Shown here piece after piece: positions 54,689 through 64,000 of a stretch of DNA of 64,000 nucleotides (positions are counted from its first letter, which is position 1; each line of letters begins with the position of its first letter). The translations under genes were made by a program, and so were the position numbers. Source of the stretch: Knufia peltigerae (Eukaryota; Ascomycota; Eurotiomycetes; Chaetothyriales; Trichomeriaceae); the NCBI GenBank assembly GCA_030247855.1, contig JAPDRN010000027.1:1-64000 (forward strand), read 5' to 3'. The notes under the pieces were generated by a model, which was given only the letters and a program-made list of their open reading frames with translations, searched no databases and was not told the origin of the DNA.

Positions 54689-56599
54689 ATGTCAAACCTT
54701 CTCTCTACCGAGCAGCAAGCTCGGGCTGCAAAGGCCTATGTTCTCCAGGAGCTACGGAAGACTGATGTTGGGAGCTCAATTCTCGCAGAGGAAGCATTCT
54801 ACGGTCGCCTGGATATGAACTTTGTCACCGTCTTCGCCATCTTTGCAGAATTGTACGGATACCGCCACGATTGTCTTGACCAACTCGTTGATCTAATGTT
54901 GATGTGTGGCAAATCGTGGATGGAGAGGGATCCCGAGCTGCAGAAATTGGACAAGGCGCGAGAACTCGATCCAGAATGGTACCTTTCCAACCAGATGCTG
55001 GGCGGTGTTTGCTACGTCGACAGATACGCGAAGAACCTGGACGGCATCAGAGCAAAAATCCCATACTTTCAAGAACTTGGCTTGACGTATCTGCACCTCA
55101 TGCCCCTCTTCGAGTCTCCGAGGCCGCTCAACGATGGAGGCTACGCTGTTTCTAGCTATCGAGATGTCGAGCCGGCCCTTGGAGATATCCACCAGCTCAA
55201 AGCACTTGCAACAGAACTTCGCAAAGCCGGGATAAGCCTAGTGCTTGATCTGGTCTTCAATCACACCTCCAACGAGCACAGATGGGCAAGGAAAGCCGCC
55301 GAGGGCGACCAGGAACATTCGGCCATGTATTGGATATTTCCTGATCGGAATGTTCCAAGTGCCTTTGAGCGCTCGACGCGAGAGATTTTTCCCGACGATC
55401 ACCCCGGCTCCTTTATACAGTTACCTGACGGTCGATACGTCTGGAGCACATTCTATCACTTCCAGTGGGACCTAAATTACTCTAATCCGACCGTCTTCCG
55501 TGCCATGGCCGAAGAAATGCTTTACCTGGCCAACATCGGAGTGGACTTCTTTCGCATGGACGCCGTGGCGTTTATGTGGAAACAAATGAACACAGACTGT
55601 GAGAACCTCCCAGAGGTCCACAAGCTCCTTCGAGCTTTCAATGCCCTCTGTAGGATCGCGGCCCCTTCGGTGTTGTTCAAGTCGGAAGCCATTGTACACC
55701 CCGATTTTGTCGTACAGTACATCGATCGCTACGAATGTCAGCTCAGTTACAATCCTCTTCAAATGGCGTTGACGTGGGAGGCTTTGGCGACACGAGATGC
55801 TTCCATGCTCACACAAGCTATCGAACGCAGACACAACATTGCAAGGGGTTGCGCGTGGGTCAATTATGTGCGCAGCCACGACGATATCGGCTGGACGTTT
55901 TCCGACAGTGACGCGTTGGAGCTTGGAAAGGAAGGTGGTAATCATCGTAAATTTTTGAATGCTTTCTTTGTCAACAGGCATCCTGGCTCATTTGCCAGAG
56001 GCGTCCCGTTCCAAGACAATCCTCGGACGGGCGACTGTCGGATATCCGGCACTACCGCATCTCTGGCAGGTCTCGAGTCTGGTCAGGATGGCGCACTGGA
56101 GCGTATCCTTCTGGCCTATTCCGTTGCCATGAGCACCGGGGGTATCCCTCTCATCTATCTGGGTGACGAAGTCGGTCAATTGAATGACTACTCATACCTA
56201 AATGACCCGGCCAAGATGGACGACTCTCGTTGGGTCAATCGACCTTGGTACCCTGAGCAGCGTTACAACGAGCGACACGATCCCGACACGACAGCTGGGA
56301 GATTGTTTTCTGGCATGAAACATCTGATCCAACTACGCAAGACCACGGAAGAAATTGCAGGCGGAAGGGCAATTGGGTTCTACACCGGCAACCCTGCGGT
56401 GCTCGGATATCAAAGGCCAGGACCGCACTCGAACGTCTTGTGTTTGTGTAACTTCTCCGATGACCCACAATGGGTCGGTCGACACAGATTCATGGGCATG
56501 CCTCCGACCGCCTACGATCTTGTCGGTGGCCATGATATCGAGTTGCGATCATCAGGCATCCAGTTGCGGGCGCATCAATACGTTTGGCTGAGGTACTAA
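54689..56599 (+). CDS. Amylosucrase-like GH13 enzyme (bacterial type)
   Basis: Amylosucrase moves the glucosyl unit of sucrose onto an alpha-1,4-glucan and releases fructose. One uninterrupted exon of 636 residues from ATG 54689, the length of the Neisseria polysaccharea enzyme. The N-terminal helical domain includes LDPEWYLSNQMLGGVCYVDRY. The (beta/alpha)8 barrel has LNDGGYAVSSYRDV, VLDLVFNHTS, FFRMDAVAF with nucleophile Asp291, VLFKSEAIV with acid/base Glu333, and VRSHDDIGW with His397-Asp398. Each of these residues is offset by five from the Neisseria positions (286, 328, 393) as I remember them. A C-terminal beta domain closes it. No signal peptide is visible, so the enzyme is intracellular. 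The lack of introns and the bacterial-type architecture suggest horizontal transfer. Sucrose hydrolase or sucrose isomerase-like activity are alternatives. Confidence 0.9.
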   Translation: MSNLLSTEQQARAAKAYVLQELRKTDVGSSILAEEAFYGRLDMNFVTVFAIFAELYGYRHDCLDQLVDLMLMCGKSWMERDPELQKLDKARELDPEWYLSNQMLGGVCYVDRYAKNLDGIRAKIPYFQELGLTYLHLMPLFESPRPLNDGGYAVSSYRDVEPALGDIHQLKALATELRKAGISLVLDLVFNHTSNEHRWARKAAEGDQEHSAMYWIFPDRNVPSAFERSTREIFPDDHPGSFIQLPDGRYVWSTFYHFQWDLNYSNPTVFRAMAEEMLYLANIGVDFFRMDAVAFMWKQMNTDCENLPEVHKLLRAFNALCRIAAPSVLFKSEAIVHPDFVVQYIDRYECQLSYNPLQMALTWEALATRDASMLTQAIERRHNIARGCAWVNYVRSHDDIGWTFSDSDALELGKEGGNHRKFLNAFFVNRHPGSFARGVPFQDNPRTGDCRISGTTASLAGLESGQDGALERILLAYSVAMSTGGIPLIYLGDEVGQLNDYSYLNDPAKMDDSRWVNRPWYPEQRYNERHDPDTTAGRLFSGMKHLIQLRKTTEEIAGGRAIGFYTGNPAVLGYQRPGPHSNVLCLCNFSDDPQWVGRHRFMGMPPTAYDLVGGHDIELRSSGIQLRAHQYVWLRY

Positions 56600-56689
56600 G
56601 TCGGTTCTCCAATATTGCCAGCACGTATGAAAAATGTCCTTGGACTGGCCTTGCATGCCACACCCGATTCCCAAACTGTTATTGGGTGC

Positions 56690-57607
56690 TCAGCCTTCGG
56701 AATCAAGGATCTGTCTCGCCAGTTGGGCCGGCGTGGTCCCAGGTCTCCCGATCAGCCACTCCAATATGTTCGGATTGCTGTACAGTCCTCTGGTATTGTA
56801 ATACAGGAGCATCCGCTCCGGACCGTCCTTGTTGATTTGTGGGGCGTCGCTGGTTCCAAACGAGCCTTCAGACATCATTTCCACACTCTGTTCAAACGCG
56901 ACCACCTGGACCTCGAGCTCTTTCCCCAACACCTCCGCGACCGACTTGAGGTAGTCGATGTACTTCATCGGCAGCGTACTCACGGTCTGATATGTGGCGT
57001 AGAAATGCCTGGACCTTTCTCGAATCACCCTGACCGAGGCTTCGGCGTAGTCCAGGAGAGTCGTGAATGAGAATGCCGTCTCGGGGTTGAACAGCGCCCG
57101 GTGCGTTATTTTGGTCGCGTCCTTTTGTGCGATCAGTGGCCCCATGGAGAGGTCGGTGAAGTTGCTCGGTTGTAAAATGGTGTAGGGTAGCATGGACTCG
57201 GTGAGGTACTCCTCGACGTATCGTTTCCGGTCATGATGGAGCATCTTGGTCAACTCAGGATGGACGGCGGAGCTGAATACAAAATGAGCGAAACGTGACC
57301 CGGGCTTTTTTGACTCGGTAACGGCAGCATCGACCATGTTTATCCCAAAATGTGTCTCTCCAGGGTCAAATGGGGGCCCAACGTAGTACACAGTGCTGGC
57401 TCCGGCAACCACGTTGGCGCAATCGGCCCAAATGCCAAAGTCTGCCTGAACGACTTCGGCCTTGGGGCATCTATTCTTAAGACGGTCCCGAGAAGACTGC
57501 GAATGTACGACCAGCCGAAGCTCGTACCTTGATTCTTCGTAGAGGAGCGGGATGATGGGACTGCATGCCCTACCGGAGGCGCAGGTGAGGACAATTATCT
57601 CTGTCAT
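56690..57607 (-). CDS. NmrA-like NAD(P)-binding protein
   Basis: One exon, 305 residues, an atypical short-chain dehydrogenase of the NmrA/HSCARG group. The N-terminal nucleotide site reads IIVLTCASGRACSPIIPLL, a degenerate form of TGATGxxG with two of three glycines replaced. The second strand LRLVVHS and the segment VVQADFGIWADCANVVAGASTVYYVGPP fit the fold. The conserved HFVFSSAVHPEL replaces the catalytic Ser region, and YTILQPSNF is typical of the family. Members sense redox cofactors or reduce quinones and imines, so either a regulator or an enzyme is possible. Its stop is 90 bp from the amylosucrase stop (tail to tail). Confidence 0.85.
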   Translation of the reverse strand: MTEIIVLTCASGRACSPIIPLLYEESRYELRLVVHSQSSRDRLKNRCPKAEVVQADFGIWADCANVVAGASTVYYVGPPFDPGETHFGINMVDAAVTESKKPGSRFAHFVFSSAVHPELTKMLHHDRKRYVEEYLTESMLPYTILQPSNFTDLSMGPLIAQKDATKITHRALFNPETAFSFTTLLDYAEASVRVIRERSRHFYATYQTVSTLPMKYIDYLKSVAEVLGKELEVQVVAFEQSVEMMSEGSFGTSDAPQINKDGPERMLLYYNTRGLYSNPNILEWLIGRPGTTPAQLARQILDSEG

Positions 57608-58499
57608 GTTGACGTTATTATAATAACTGTGACCTTGGCGATCCAGAACTTGACAGGACTTGGCTATACCAAGTCCCTACATATAGTTGTTATTAAAGGC
57701 TAAAAATATGACCCAACCCGCTATCATATGATAATTTCACGGCTTGCTTCTGACTATCAAGGTTTGGCCCTATCTGCAATGTCTCCTCGAGCTGACTGAT
57801 CAGTTCAGAGCCCGGTCGGTTGGACGGAGCATGCCTGAAATGTACGCCCAAACGACCTGGTCTACCGTAATGTCTGTTTTTGATCCCCTCCACTAATCGC
57901 CATGCGCACAAACTTCGGTCCTGAGAGGCGCTGGAATGCCATCAAGCACGGCTGTCCGCACCCCGGAAGCGAGGGCATGTTTCGAAGCATCATCGCCACA
58001 AAAGCCTTGATGGAAGGGCGTGACCTGCCAGGTCGAGTTGATGTGGCGATGCGATAACATGCTCCGGTAGGCCCGCAACTCAACATGTGGTTCGACTCTT
58101 TGTCAGCTTCGGCATCTCACGAATGGCGAGGTCGCGACGAAGCTGACTGACCAGACTCCTAGTCCGATTGCGCTTCCGTCCGCTTTTCTTTCTGGCCAGT
58201 GTGCTCATAGGTAAATTGATCATTGCGTCTTGTTGCGTCACACCGGGTTCGGATAGTGAGACACCGATTGCCCCATGGCATCTGTTATCGACATCATTGC
58301 CCGGTCTGAAGGGGGGTTGGAGCGTACAACGGCAGGCCACAACAATATCTGGCAGGAACGGAAGGACGGATCGTATAAATCGAGGTTGGACTAGTGGCTT
58401 CGGAGAGTACCTAGCTGTTCAAAAATGCTCCCGGACCCCCAAGGGTGACCAGAGAAGTTATTGCAACGAGTCCCATCACACAGACTGCACCTGTTCAAC
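57608..58499. other. Intergenic, no supported gene
   Basis: Divergent upstream regions of the NmrA-like gene and the broken SDR gene. Short frames only. Confidence 0.5.
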
Positions 58500-59211
58500 A
58501 TGGCGACCAGCAAAAGCGAGCTCCGACTGGACGGAAAAGTGGCTCTGATCACGGGAGCGTCCCGGGGCATAGGAGCAGCCATAGCTCTGGGTTTAGCTTC
58601 AACTGGAGCAAATATAATTGTCAACCATGCCTCAAGCGCCGAGCAAGCAAACAGTCTTGTCACGGACATCCAGGAAATGGGTGTGGAGGCAGTCGCAATC
58701 AAAGCCGACGTTTCTCGTGTCGAGGAGAAACCCTACTTCCGAGCAATGTGCTGACCAAAATACAGAGGGGGCGACGCTCCTCTTCATGAGTTCGATTTCT
58801 GCCCGAGCGACCGGAATAAAGAACCATTCAGTCTACACGGCATCCAAAGCAGCCATAGAGGGCTTCGTTAGGTCGTTCGCACTGGAAGCTGGCCGCAGAA
58901 AGTTAACAGTCAATGGAATCGTTCCGGTGGAACAAAGACCAACATGTTCCATGAGAACGCCTGGAAGTACATCCCTGGAGGTACAAAAGATACGCCGCCC
59001 GAGGTTATTGAAGCTGAAACCCGAAAGCTGACTCCCTTGGATCACTGCGGGCTCCCGGAAGACATCTCAAATGTCGTGAGATTCTTGGTTCACCCACAGG
59101 CTGGATGGATCAATGGTGTGTACCCTCATTGCTTCAGTACTGTCTGGCAATCTCTTCTGACTATGCAAAACAGGGCAAATGGTCACAATCAGCGGAGGAG
59201 CCACGGTCTAG
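58500..59211 (+). pseudogene. Broken short-chain dehydrogenase/reductase
   Basis: Starts as a good classical SDR: ATG 58500, then DGKVALITGASRGIGAAIAL (TGxxxGIG cofactor site) to IKADVSRVEEK. About 60 residues are then missing, including the NNAG strand, because the frame breaks near 58732-58760. It resumes with MSSISARATG and the active site YTASK. A single-base loss near 58930 shifts the frame within the GIVPGG segment. The C-terminal part continues (NMFHENAWKYIPGG), and a 58-bp intron at 59116-59173 still restores the standard ending INGQMVTISGGA and stop. The order resembles trihydroxynaphthalene or versicolorin reductases. With a deletion and a frameshift it should not make an enzyme. 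Confidence 0.8.
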
Positions 59212-59859
59212 CAAGAATGGTCTATATGCACCCAGAACTGATTGGATAATGATTGGATAAGACGCACGCTGCGTAAATTTGCTCGAGATTGTCAAATGAA
59301 GGTCTTGGTTTTCAGCTAGTAGTTGACAATCTGATCCGTAACACTCCTAACAGAGGTCGCACGAGGTCGCACTAGAACAACCACAGAAACCTAGGCCGTT
59401 TCTTCCTGTACTAGGTCAGCTATATTGAGAAGCACTCAACACATCAATGTTGAACCGCGCCCATCCAACCACCTTTCGAGATACCTTCAATGCCCCGATT
59501 GTCTTCAGCTTCCAACTCGCTGGGCTTTTTTCATATTCCTACGTGAGAGTGCTTCTGCAAGTCATAAGTAATATGGAGTTGGCCGCCTGGTGCGAGTATA
59601 TAGTAATCAGAACACTCTGGGTATTACTTGTGCACTGCTAAATTGCTGCTGGTCAAAAGGTGCGGGGAAATGATTGGCGGATACGGAGTTGTGACTTGCC
59701 TTTCATTGACGAATTTATTTTATTCTCATCCTGTACATCATCACCATCGACACCATCAACACCAACAGCACCACGACCTTTTATGACCTCTTCTCATTTC
59801 ATGCCTGCCTCACTTATCAAGCGCACTACATCTCCTACATTTCTACTGTCCCAATCATA
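59212..59859. other. SLU7 upstream region
   Basis: No gene. The right end is pyrimidine- and CACCA-rich leader sequence before the SLU7 ATG, including runs of CACCA near 59739-59775. Confidence 0.5.
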
Positions 59860-61395
59860 ATGTCGTCCAACAAAGCCCAGGCTGGCCCCAACCAGTCTCG
59901 CAACGAATACATTCCCTCCTTCATTTCCAAGCGACCTTTCTGGGCAGAGACGAGCTCGGATGCCGATTACCTCGAACATCAGCGTCTACAGTCCGCGCCC
60001 AAAGATACCCTCGACACAGCAAAATGGTACGACCGTGGGCGCAAGGCCGGGCCGGCCGCCACGAAATTCCGCAAAGGCGCCTGCGAAAACTGCGGTGCCA
60101 TGACGCACAAGACGAAAGAATGCCTCTCTCGCCCTCGCAAGACCGGCGCGCGCTGGACAGGGAGTGACATACAAGCGGACGAAGTGGTAGAAGACGTAAA
60201 ACTGGGCTGGGACGCCAAACGAGACCGATGGAACGGCTACGACCCGCGCGAGTACGCCGCAGTGGTACAGGAGTACGAAGATCTCGAAGCGCTCAAGAGA
60301 AACGCCAACCATCCCGACGAGACAAAGCCAAATTCCGACGTCGACGTCGGAGCCGAAGCCGATGACGCAGATGCGAAATACGATGAAGAGACGGACATGG
60401 GTCGTTCACAACCCACTTCGACGCGGCAATTGCGCCTGCGCGAAGACACGGCCAACTACCTAAAGAACCTAGACTTGGAATCCGCCAGATACGACCCCAA
60501 GACGCGGACGATGGACAAGTCGGCGGCACCTGAACTGTCCAACGACGGCGAGGTTGACGTCTCAGACGGCTTCGTACGCCCCGCCCCCGACGACGCCGCC
60601 GAGTTCGAACGAGCCCAGCGCTACGCGTGGGAAACACAAGAAACGTCCGGGGGCGGCGCCTCGACCATGAAGAAACTCCATCTCCAGGCGAACCCGACCG
60701 AGGGTGAGATCCTCCGGAAGAAGCAGACACAAGAATCGGCCGAGAAGAAGGCTGCCGCTCGCAAGGCCCTGCTCGACAGATACGGCGGCGACGAGCACAT
60801 CAAGGCCTCGTCGCAGTCCAAGAAGATGCCCCAGGTCTTGTCTTCCGAGCGCTACGTCGAGTACGACGAGTCGGGACACGTCAAGGGCCAAGAACGAACG
60901 ACGCCCAAATCCAAATACTCCGAAGATGTCTTCGTAAACAACCACACCAGCGTCTGGGGCAGCTGGTGGCACGACTTCACGTGGGCCTACGCGTGCTGCC
61001 ACAGCACCGTCAGGAACAGTTATTGTACGGGCGAAGCAGGCCTGCTGGCGTTCGAGGAGGCTCGAGGTCGAAGGACCGGCGAGACGCTCCTGTTAGAGGG
61101 TAATGTGGCCGGGGAGGAGCAAGCTCAAGCTGAAGCTGAAGCGCAAGAGAATCATGATACGGAGCGCTGGGGAAACGAACATACGCACGACAACAACGAC
61201 AACGACAACGACAATGCGTCTGCGCCGTCGACAAAGGTGAAATCAGCACCGCAAAAGGCGAAAAAGCGAACCCTCCAAGAACTCCAGTCGGGCATCTCAG
61301 AAGAGGAACTCGACTCGTACAAGAGGAATCGAGTGGCCGGTGATGATCCCATGGCCTCGCTCCTTGGGAAGGACGAGTTGGTAGAAATGCGATGA
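59860..61395 (+). CDS. slu7: Pre-mRNA-splicing factor SLU7
   Basis: A second-step spliceosome factor that helps select the 3' splice site, acting in the nucleus. One exon, 511 residues. The N-terminal block NEYIPSFISKRPFW is conserved. The CCHC zinc knuckle is CENCGAMTHKTKEC (Cys75, Cys78, His83, Cys88). It is followed by RPRKTGARWTG, KLGWDAKRDRWNGYDPREY, LREDTANYLKNLDLESARYDPKTR and VWGSWW, all family hallmarks in the right order. The tail is low in complexity, with DNDNDNDN and Gln/Ala/Glu repeats before the conserved KKRTLQELQSGISEEELDSYKR ending (quoted here from its first and last parts). This gene is conserved across eukaryotes and is a good synteny anchor. Confidence 0.95.
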   Translation: MSSNKAQAGPNQSRNEYIPSFISKRPFWAETSSDADYLEHQRLQSAPKDTLDTAKWYDRGRKAGPAATKFRKGACENCGAMTHKTKECLSRPRKTGARWTGSDIQADEVVEDVKLGWDAKRDRWNGYDPREYAAVVQEYEDLEALKRNANHPDETKPNSDVDVGAEADDADAKYDEETDMGRSQPTSTRQLRLREDTANYLKNLDLESARYDPKTRTMDKSAAPELSNDGEVDVSDGFVRPAPDDAAEFERAQRYAWETQETSGGGASTMKKLHLQANPTEGEILRKKQTQESAEKKAAARKALLDRYGGDEHIKASSQSKKMPQVLSSERYVEYDESGHVKGQERTTPKSKYSEDVFVNNHTSVWGSWWHDFTWAYACCHSTVRNSYCTGEAGLLAFEEARGRRTGETLLLEGNVAGEEQAQAEAEAQENHDTERWGNEHTHDNNDNDNDNASAPSTKVKSAPQKAKKRTLQELQSGISEEELDSYKRNRVAGDDPMASLLGKDELVEMR

Positions 61396-63472
61396 CACGA
61401 TACGGCGTAGCTCTACGGAGTACCCAGAACTACTTACGGTGGTCTTCCAATCAAACGGACCGTCCCGCAGACTTGATTGTTGCAAACTTGCCCTCTCTTG
61501 ATAAAGCCCCCAGGCACCAATGTGAACCTCTCAGGCTGTCGTCGGAGTCATGTATTTTCTCCTGGAAATTACGGCTGCTCAGGCGTGCCCTAGAGACGCC
61601 AATCTCTGTTGAAACCGGCGTACCTCGTCCTCGTAGAGCCATCCCGAGTGTTGGCTCTCTGAGTGGCTCTTTCTCTCTCCCGTGCTTCGTTTCACTGGGG
61701 TCACACACGCGACACGTTTCCGGGAGGAGTGGGAACTTCATTTCGACGTGGCTGCTACAGGTGATATCACGCCGTGTAGGCCCCTCCGTAAATCAGCTTC
61801 AAAAAATACCCCCTACACGCCTATACGAGAAAAGCCACGTTGACGCCGACTTTCGAGGGTCCGAAGTGAGACATTTGTAGAGCCTTCCTGCTGTGCAGGA
61901 TCGGCCAGGATGTGGTTGATTGAGCGCGTCCTGCTGCCGGCCCCGGTGGTCTTCGCTTCTTCAGGAGCCGAACTTTGTCTGTGATACCTCACGATGACTC
62001 GCCGCCCCCCGATCTCGATGGGGGCAAGCACACCGCTCTCTAAAACCCTGCTGCCATCGACGCGAGAAGAGACGAATTAGGAGGGTGGCAAGAGGGGAAC
62101 GGCGAATGTTGGCCTCGGGGTTTCGTAACGAGGTGCAGAGAGGTCCGATACGAGCATCGCCCGCCCAGCCTCAAGACATCCAAAGCCCAGATCCTGCTCC
62201 TCACAACCTGGCGAGGGCGCGCGCAAGACCATCCCTAATTTGAGATCGCCCTTGAGAGATTGATGCTACCCGGACGCTAACACCTCTTCCCCGGTACTCC
62301 GTACATACATACGTGCTTGGGATGAAAAATCGACATGGGGGGAAGACAGAGAGTGAGGCGAATTCGTTCTGTCACCGTGAACCAATCAAAAGCGACTCTC
62401 TTGGGTATCGGGCAGCAAGACGGCCGGGAGGGCATGCATCGAGCCCCACGCCCTACACCGTACATCGAAGACTCTCTGCCGTCCCAGTTTCCCGCTGAAT
62501 CTGCAAGCTCTATGGCGCACTGTATCTTGTTTACAATGGAGTACTCCCACGTTTTCAGGCCTTTCACTTTATGAGTGACCGAACTTATCCGTATCCGGCA
62601 CTCTGAAAAGGTGGCCTGGATTACCGGCGCTCGCCTGGGTTTCGCGTGGACTCAAACGGCCGGAAGGGCTAGTCCGCCTCGCCGTCGATCCTGATAGGAT
62701 CCGTCGAAAACGTCGTTTGGCACATCAGTGGCTTGCTTATTAGGGGGTCAAGTGGAAAGTCAGGTTTGACGCACCAAGGCACATGGATTCATAGTACGTG
62801 GTCCAATACGGAGTACAAGTGCCTTGTCTTGCGATCCGCAGCGGCGTCGAAGTCCCTGTCCCTGTCCCCCAGCCTTATCACACCCCTAGCACGGGGCTAA
62901 CGCGTTCGGCTTTGGCTTCAAACGTGAGAAGTCGTCGTGAGGCACCGACATCTCGTATTTCATGCAGGATATTCCGTGGTCGTCGACTCGCCGGTCGACA
63001 GCTCTCGAGTCTTGACGACGGTGGCGCACATCTCTGAGGCGGACAGGAAATGAGTCGCCAGGGCCCAGCAGGGGTGCGACCTTGTTTCTGCGTCAGAAGA
63101 GTCCATGGGCTGGCTGGGGGTTTGGGCATCTCCTCGAGCATCACGTCCGAAAAGTCGGTCCATCCTGTTAATGTCAAGGTAAATAAGTAGGCCGGGTGCC
63201 CCCAGGGTCATGTCCAGAACCATCAGCTCGGAAAGAACTCTCGAAATCGCCTGACTTTTTCGCTCGAGTGCCCAACACGTTCCGCTCACACTCATCGTCA
63301 CAGATCCTCATAAAAGCCACCTCCATCAGTTCAGTACAGCTGACTCGATACTACATTGCATCGTTACTGAGCGTCACCTACGCCACCCTTATTCATCCTA
63401 CATTGCCTCTTCACTGCTGTTGTTTTTTGTTTTCCTTTTCAGCACCACTGAAAGCCACGTCAAGATTCGACA
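61396..63472. other. Intergenic of 2 kb with three TACGGAGTAC motifs
   Basis: No supported gene. TACGGAGTAC or its complement occurs at 61414-61423, 62294-62304 and 62807-62816. The right end has a CATAAAAG box near 63310 and a CT-rich leader ending in TTTTCAG, about 30 bases before the ATG of the last gene. Confidence 0.5.
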
Positions 63473-64000
63473 TGGACTACATCCTCACGAACGAATTTGA
63501 AGGTCGTGCGGAACATCTCATGAACACATTCCACGTCCCGGGCATCAGCGTCTCGACGACCACCGCCGAAAAGACCGTTTCCAAAGGGTTCGGCCGAGCC
63601 GACATCGAGGGCCGCCGAGGAGTGACATCTCGGACCATCTTCGAGTCCTCATCGGCCAGCAAGTGCCTGACTGCTGCTGCCGCGGCGACACTGGTTGCCA
63701 AGGGCCGCCTGGAATGGGCCACTCCCGTTCGAAGCATCCTCCCCGCCTTTCGCCTCCAAAACGAGGTCGAGGCCACGGTTCAGGACCTCCTGAGTCACAA
63801 CACCGGCATCCCGAACCATGCGTTCAGCCTGATGGATTGGACGGCGAGGAAGCCAGACACCCCCATCTCGGTCGCGGCAAAAGTTTGTCACCTGACGCCC
63901 GGGACCAGACGGGACGCCTACAGCAACCCGATGTACACGACGGCGTCGTTCTTGATCGAAGCTGTCTCCGGGGAGAAGTTCGCGTCGTACCTGACCGCGA
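63473..64000 (+). CDS. Serine beta-lactamase-like hydrolase, 5' part
   Basis: The frame from ATG 63473 (MDYILTNEFEGRAEHL) stays open to the window end, 176 codons, with no stop, so the 3' part is outside. It matches the class C beta-lactamase/penicillin-binding-protein-like family (also LovD-type acyltransferases and esterases). The catalytic tetrad is readable in part: SASK within FESSSASKCLTAAA gives the Ser-x-x-Lys pair, and AYSNPMY gives the Tyr-x-Asn motif. LLSHNTGIPNH is the family LLTHTSG block. In fungi such proteins are esterases, peptidases or biosynthetic acyltransferases; no choice is possible here. There is no signal peptide, so it is probably intracellular. Confidence 0.87.

Noticed and set aside
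60562..61002. 146-codon minus-strand frame inside SLU7
   Set aside because: It is a shadow of the GC-rich, strongly coding SLU7 exon on the other strand.
1..64000. CRISPR arrays, bacterial operons, rRNA genes
   Set aside because: No regular short repeats with unique spacers. The irregular array at 37.7-40.1 kb has diverged units and variable spacing. No rRNA sequence is recognisable.

Overview
The window reads as nuclear DNA of a filamentous ascomycete (Pezizomycotina; an Eurotiomycetes-like fungus is my guess, not proven). The reasons are short GT..AG introns of about 43-86 bp with CTAAC/CTGAC-like branch sites, typical fungal families (NsdD-type GATA factor, fungal bHLH, MHR transcription factor, NmrA, fungal APH kinases, SLU7, Nvj2/SMP), and AT-rich repeat remnants whose copies differ mostly by C-to-T and G-to-A changes, as expected from repeat-induced point mutation (RIP). 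Every gene model comes from reading splice signals by eye. There is no transcript support.

Left part (1-22.5 kb), gene-poor. Two direct copies of a RIP-like repeat (1-232 and 10115-10340) bracket a full-length ABCC transporter, a secreted GH32 fructosidase and a decayed sugar permease. A degraded AT-rich element lies before the second copy. Then come a 462-residue NsdD/SUB-1-like GATA regulator and a four-exon bHLH factor, both on the minus strand, several faint possible exons, an isolated four-repeat TPR protein and a second AT-rich island at 21.8-22.1 kb.

Middle part (22.5-49 kb). It holds an uncharacterised fungal protein with a highly charged tail, a kinase-like pseudogene, an Hsp31/DJ-1-like protein, an APH-fold kinase with tandem CACGTG boxes upstream, a Uma2-like nuclease-fold protein, an MHR-domain regulator without a zinc cluster, and a minus-strand protein with a Zn2Cys6-spaced cysteine cluster and internal repeats. 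A 2.3-kb array of about 27 diverged short repeats (37.7-40.1 kb) follows; nothing I know explains it. Next is a tail-to-tail pair of a possible PD-(D/E)XK-like protein and a kinase-like protein. A PLP aminotransferase and an isocitrate-lyase-superfamily protein that has lost the standard catalytic motifs close this part.

Right part (49-64 kb) mixes housekeeping and accessory genes. It has Nvj2-like (ER contact-site lipid transfer), an intron-free bacterial-type amylosucrase (a horizontal transfer candidate), an NmrA-like protein, a broken SDR gene, SLU7, and the 5' part of a serine beta-lactamase-like hydrolase running off the end. GH32, the permease remnant and amylosucrase all point to sucrose or fructan use, but they sit 47 kb apart and are not one cluster.
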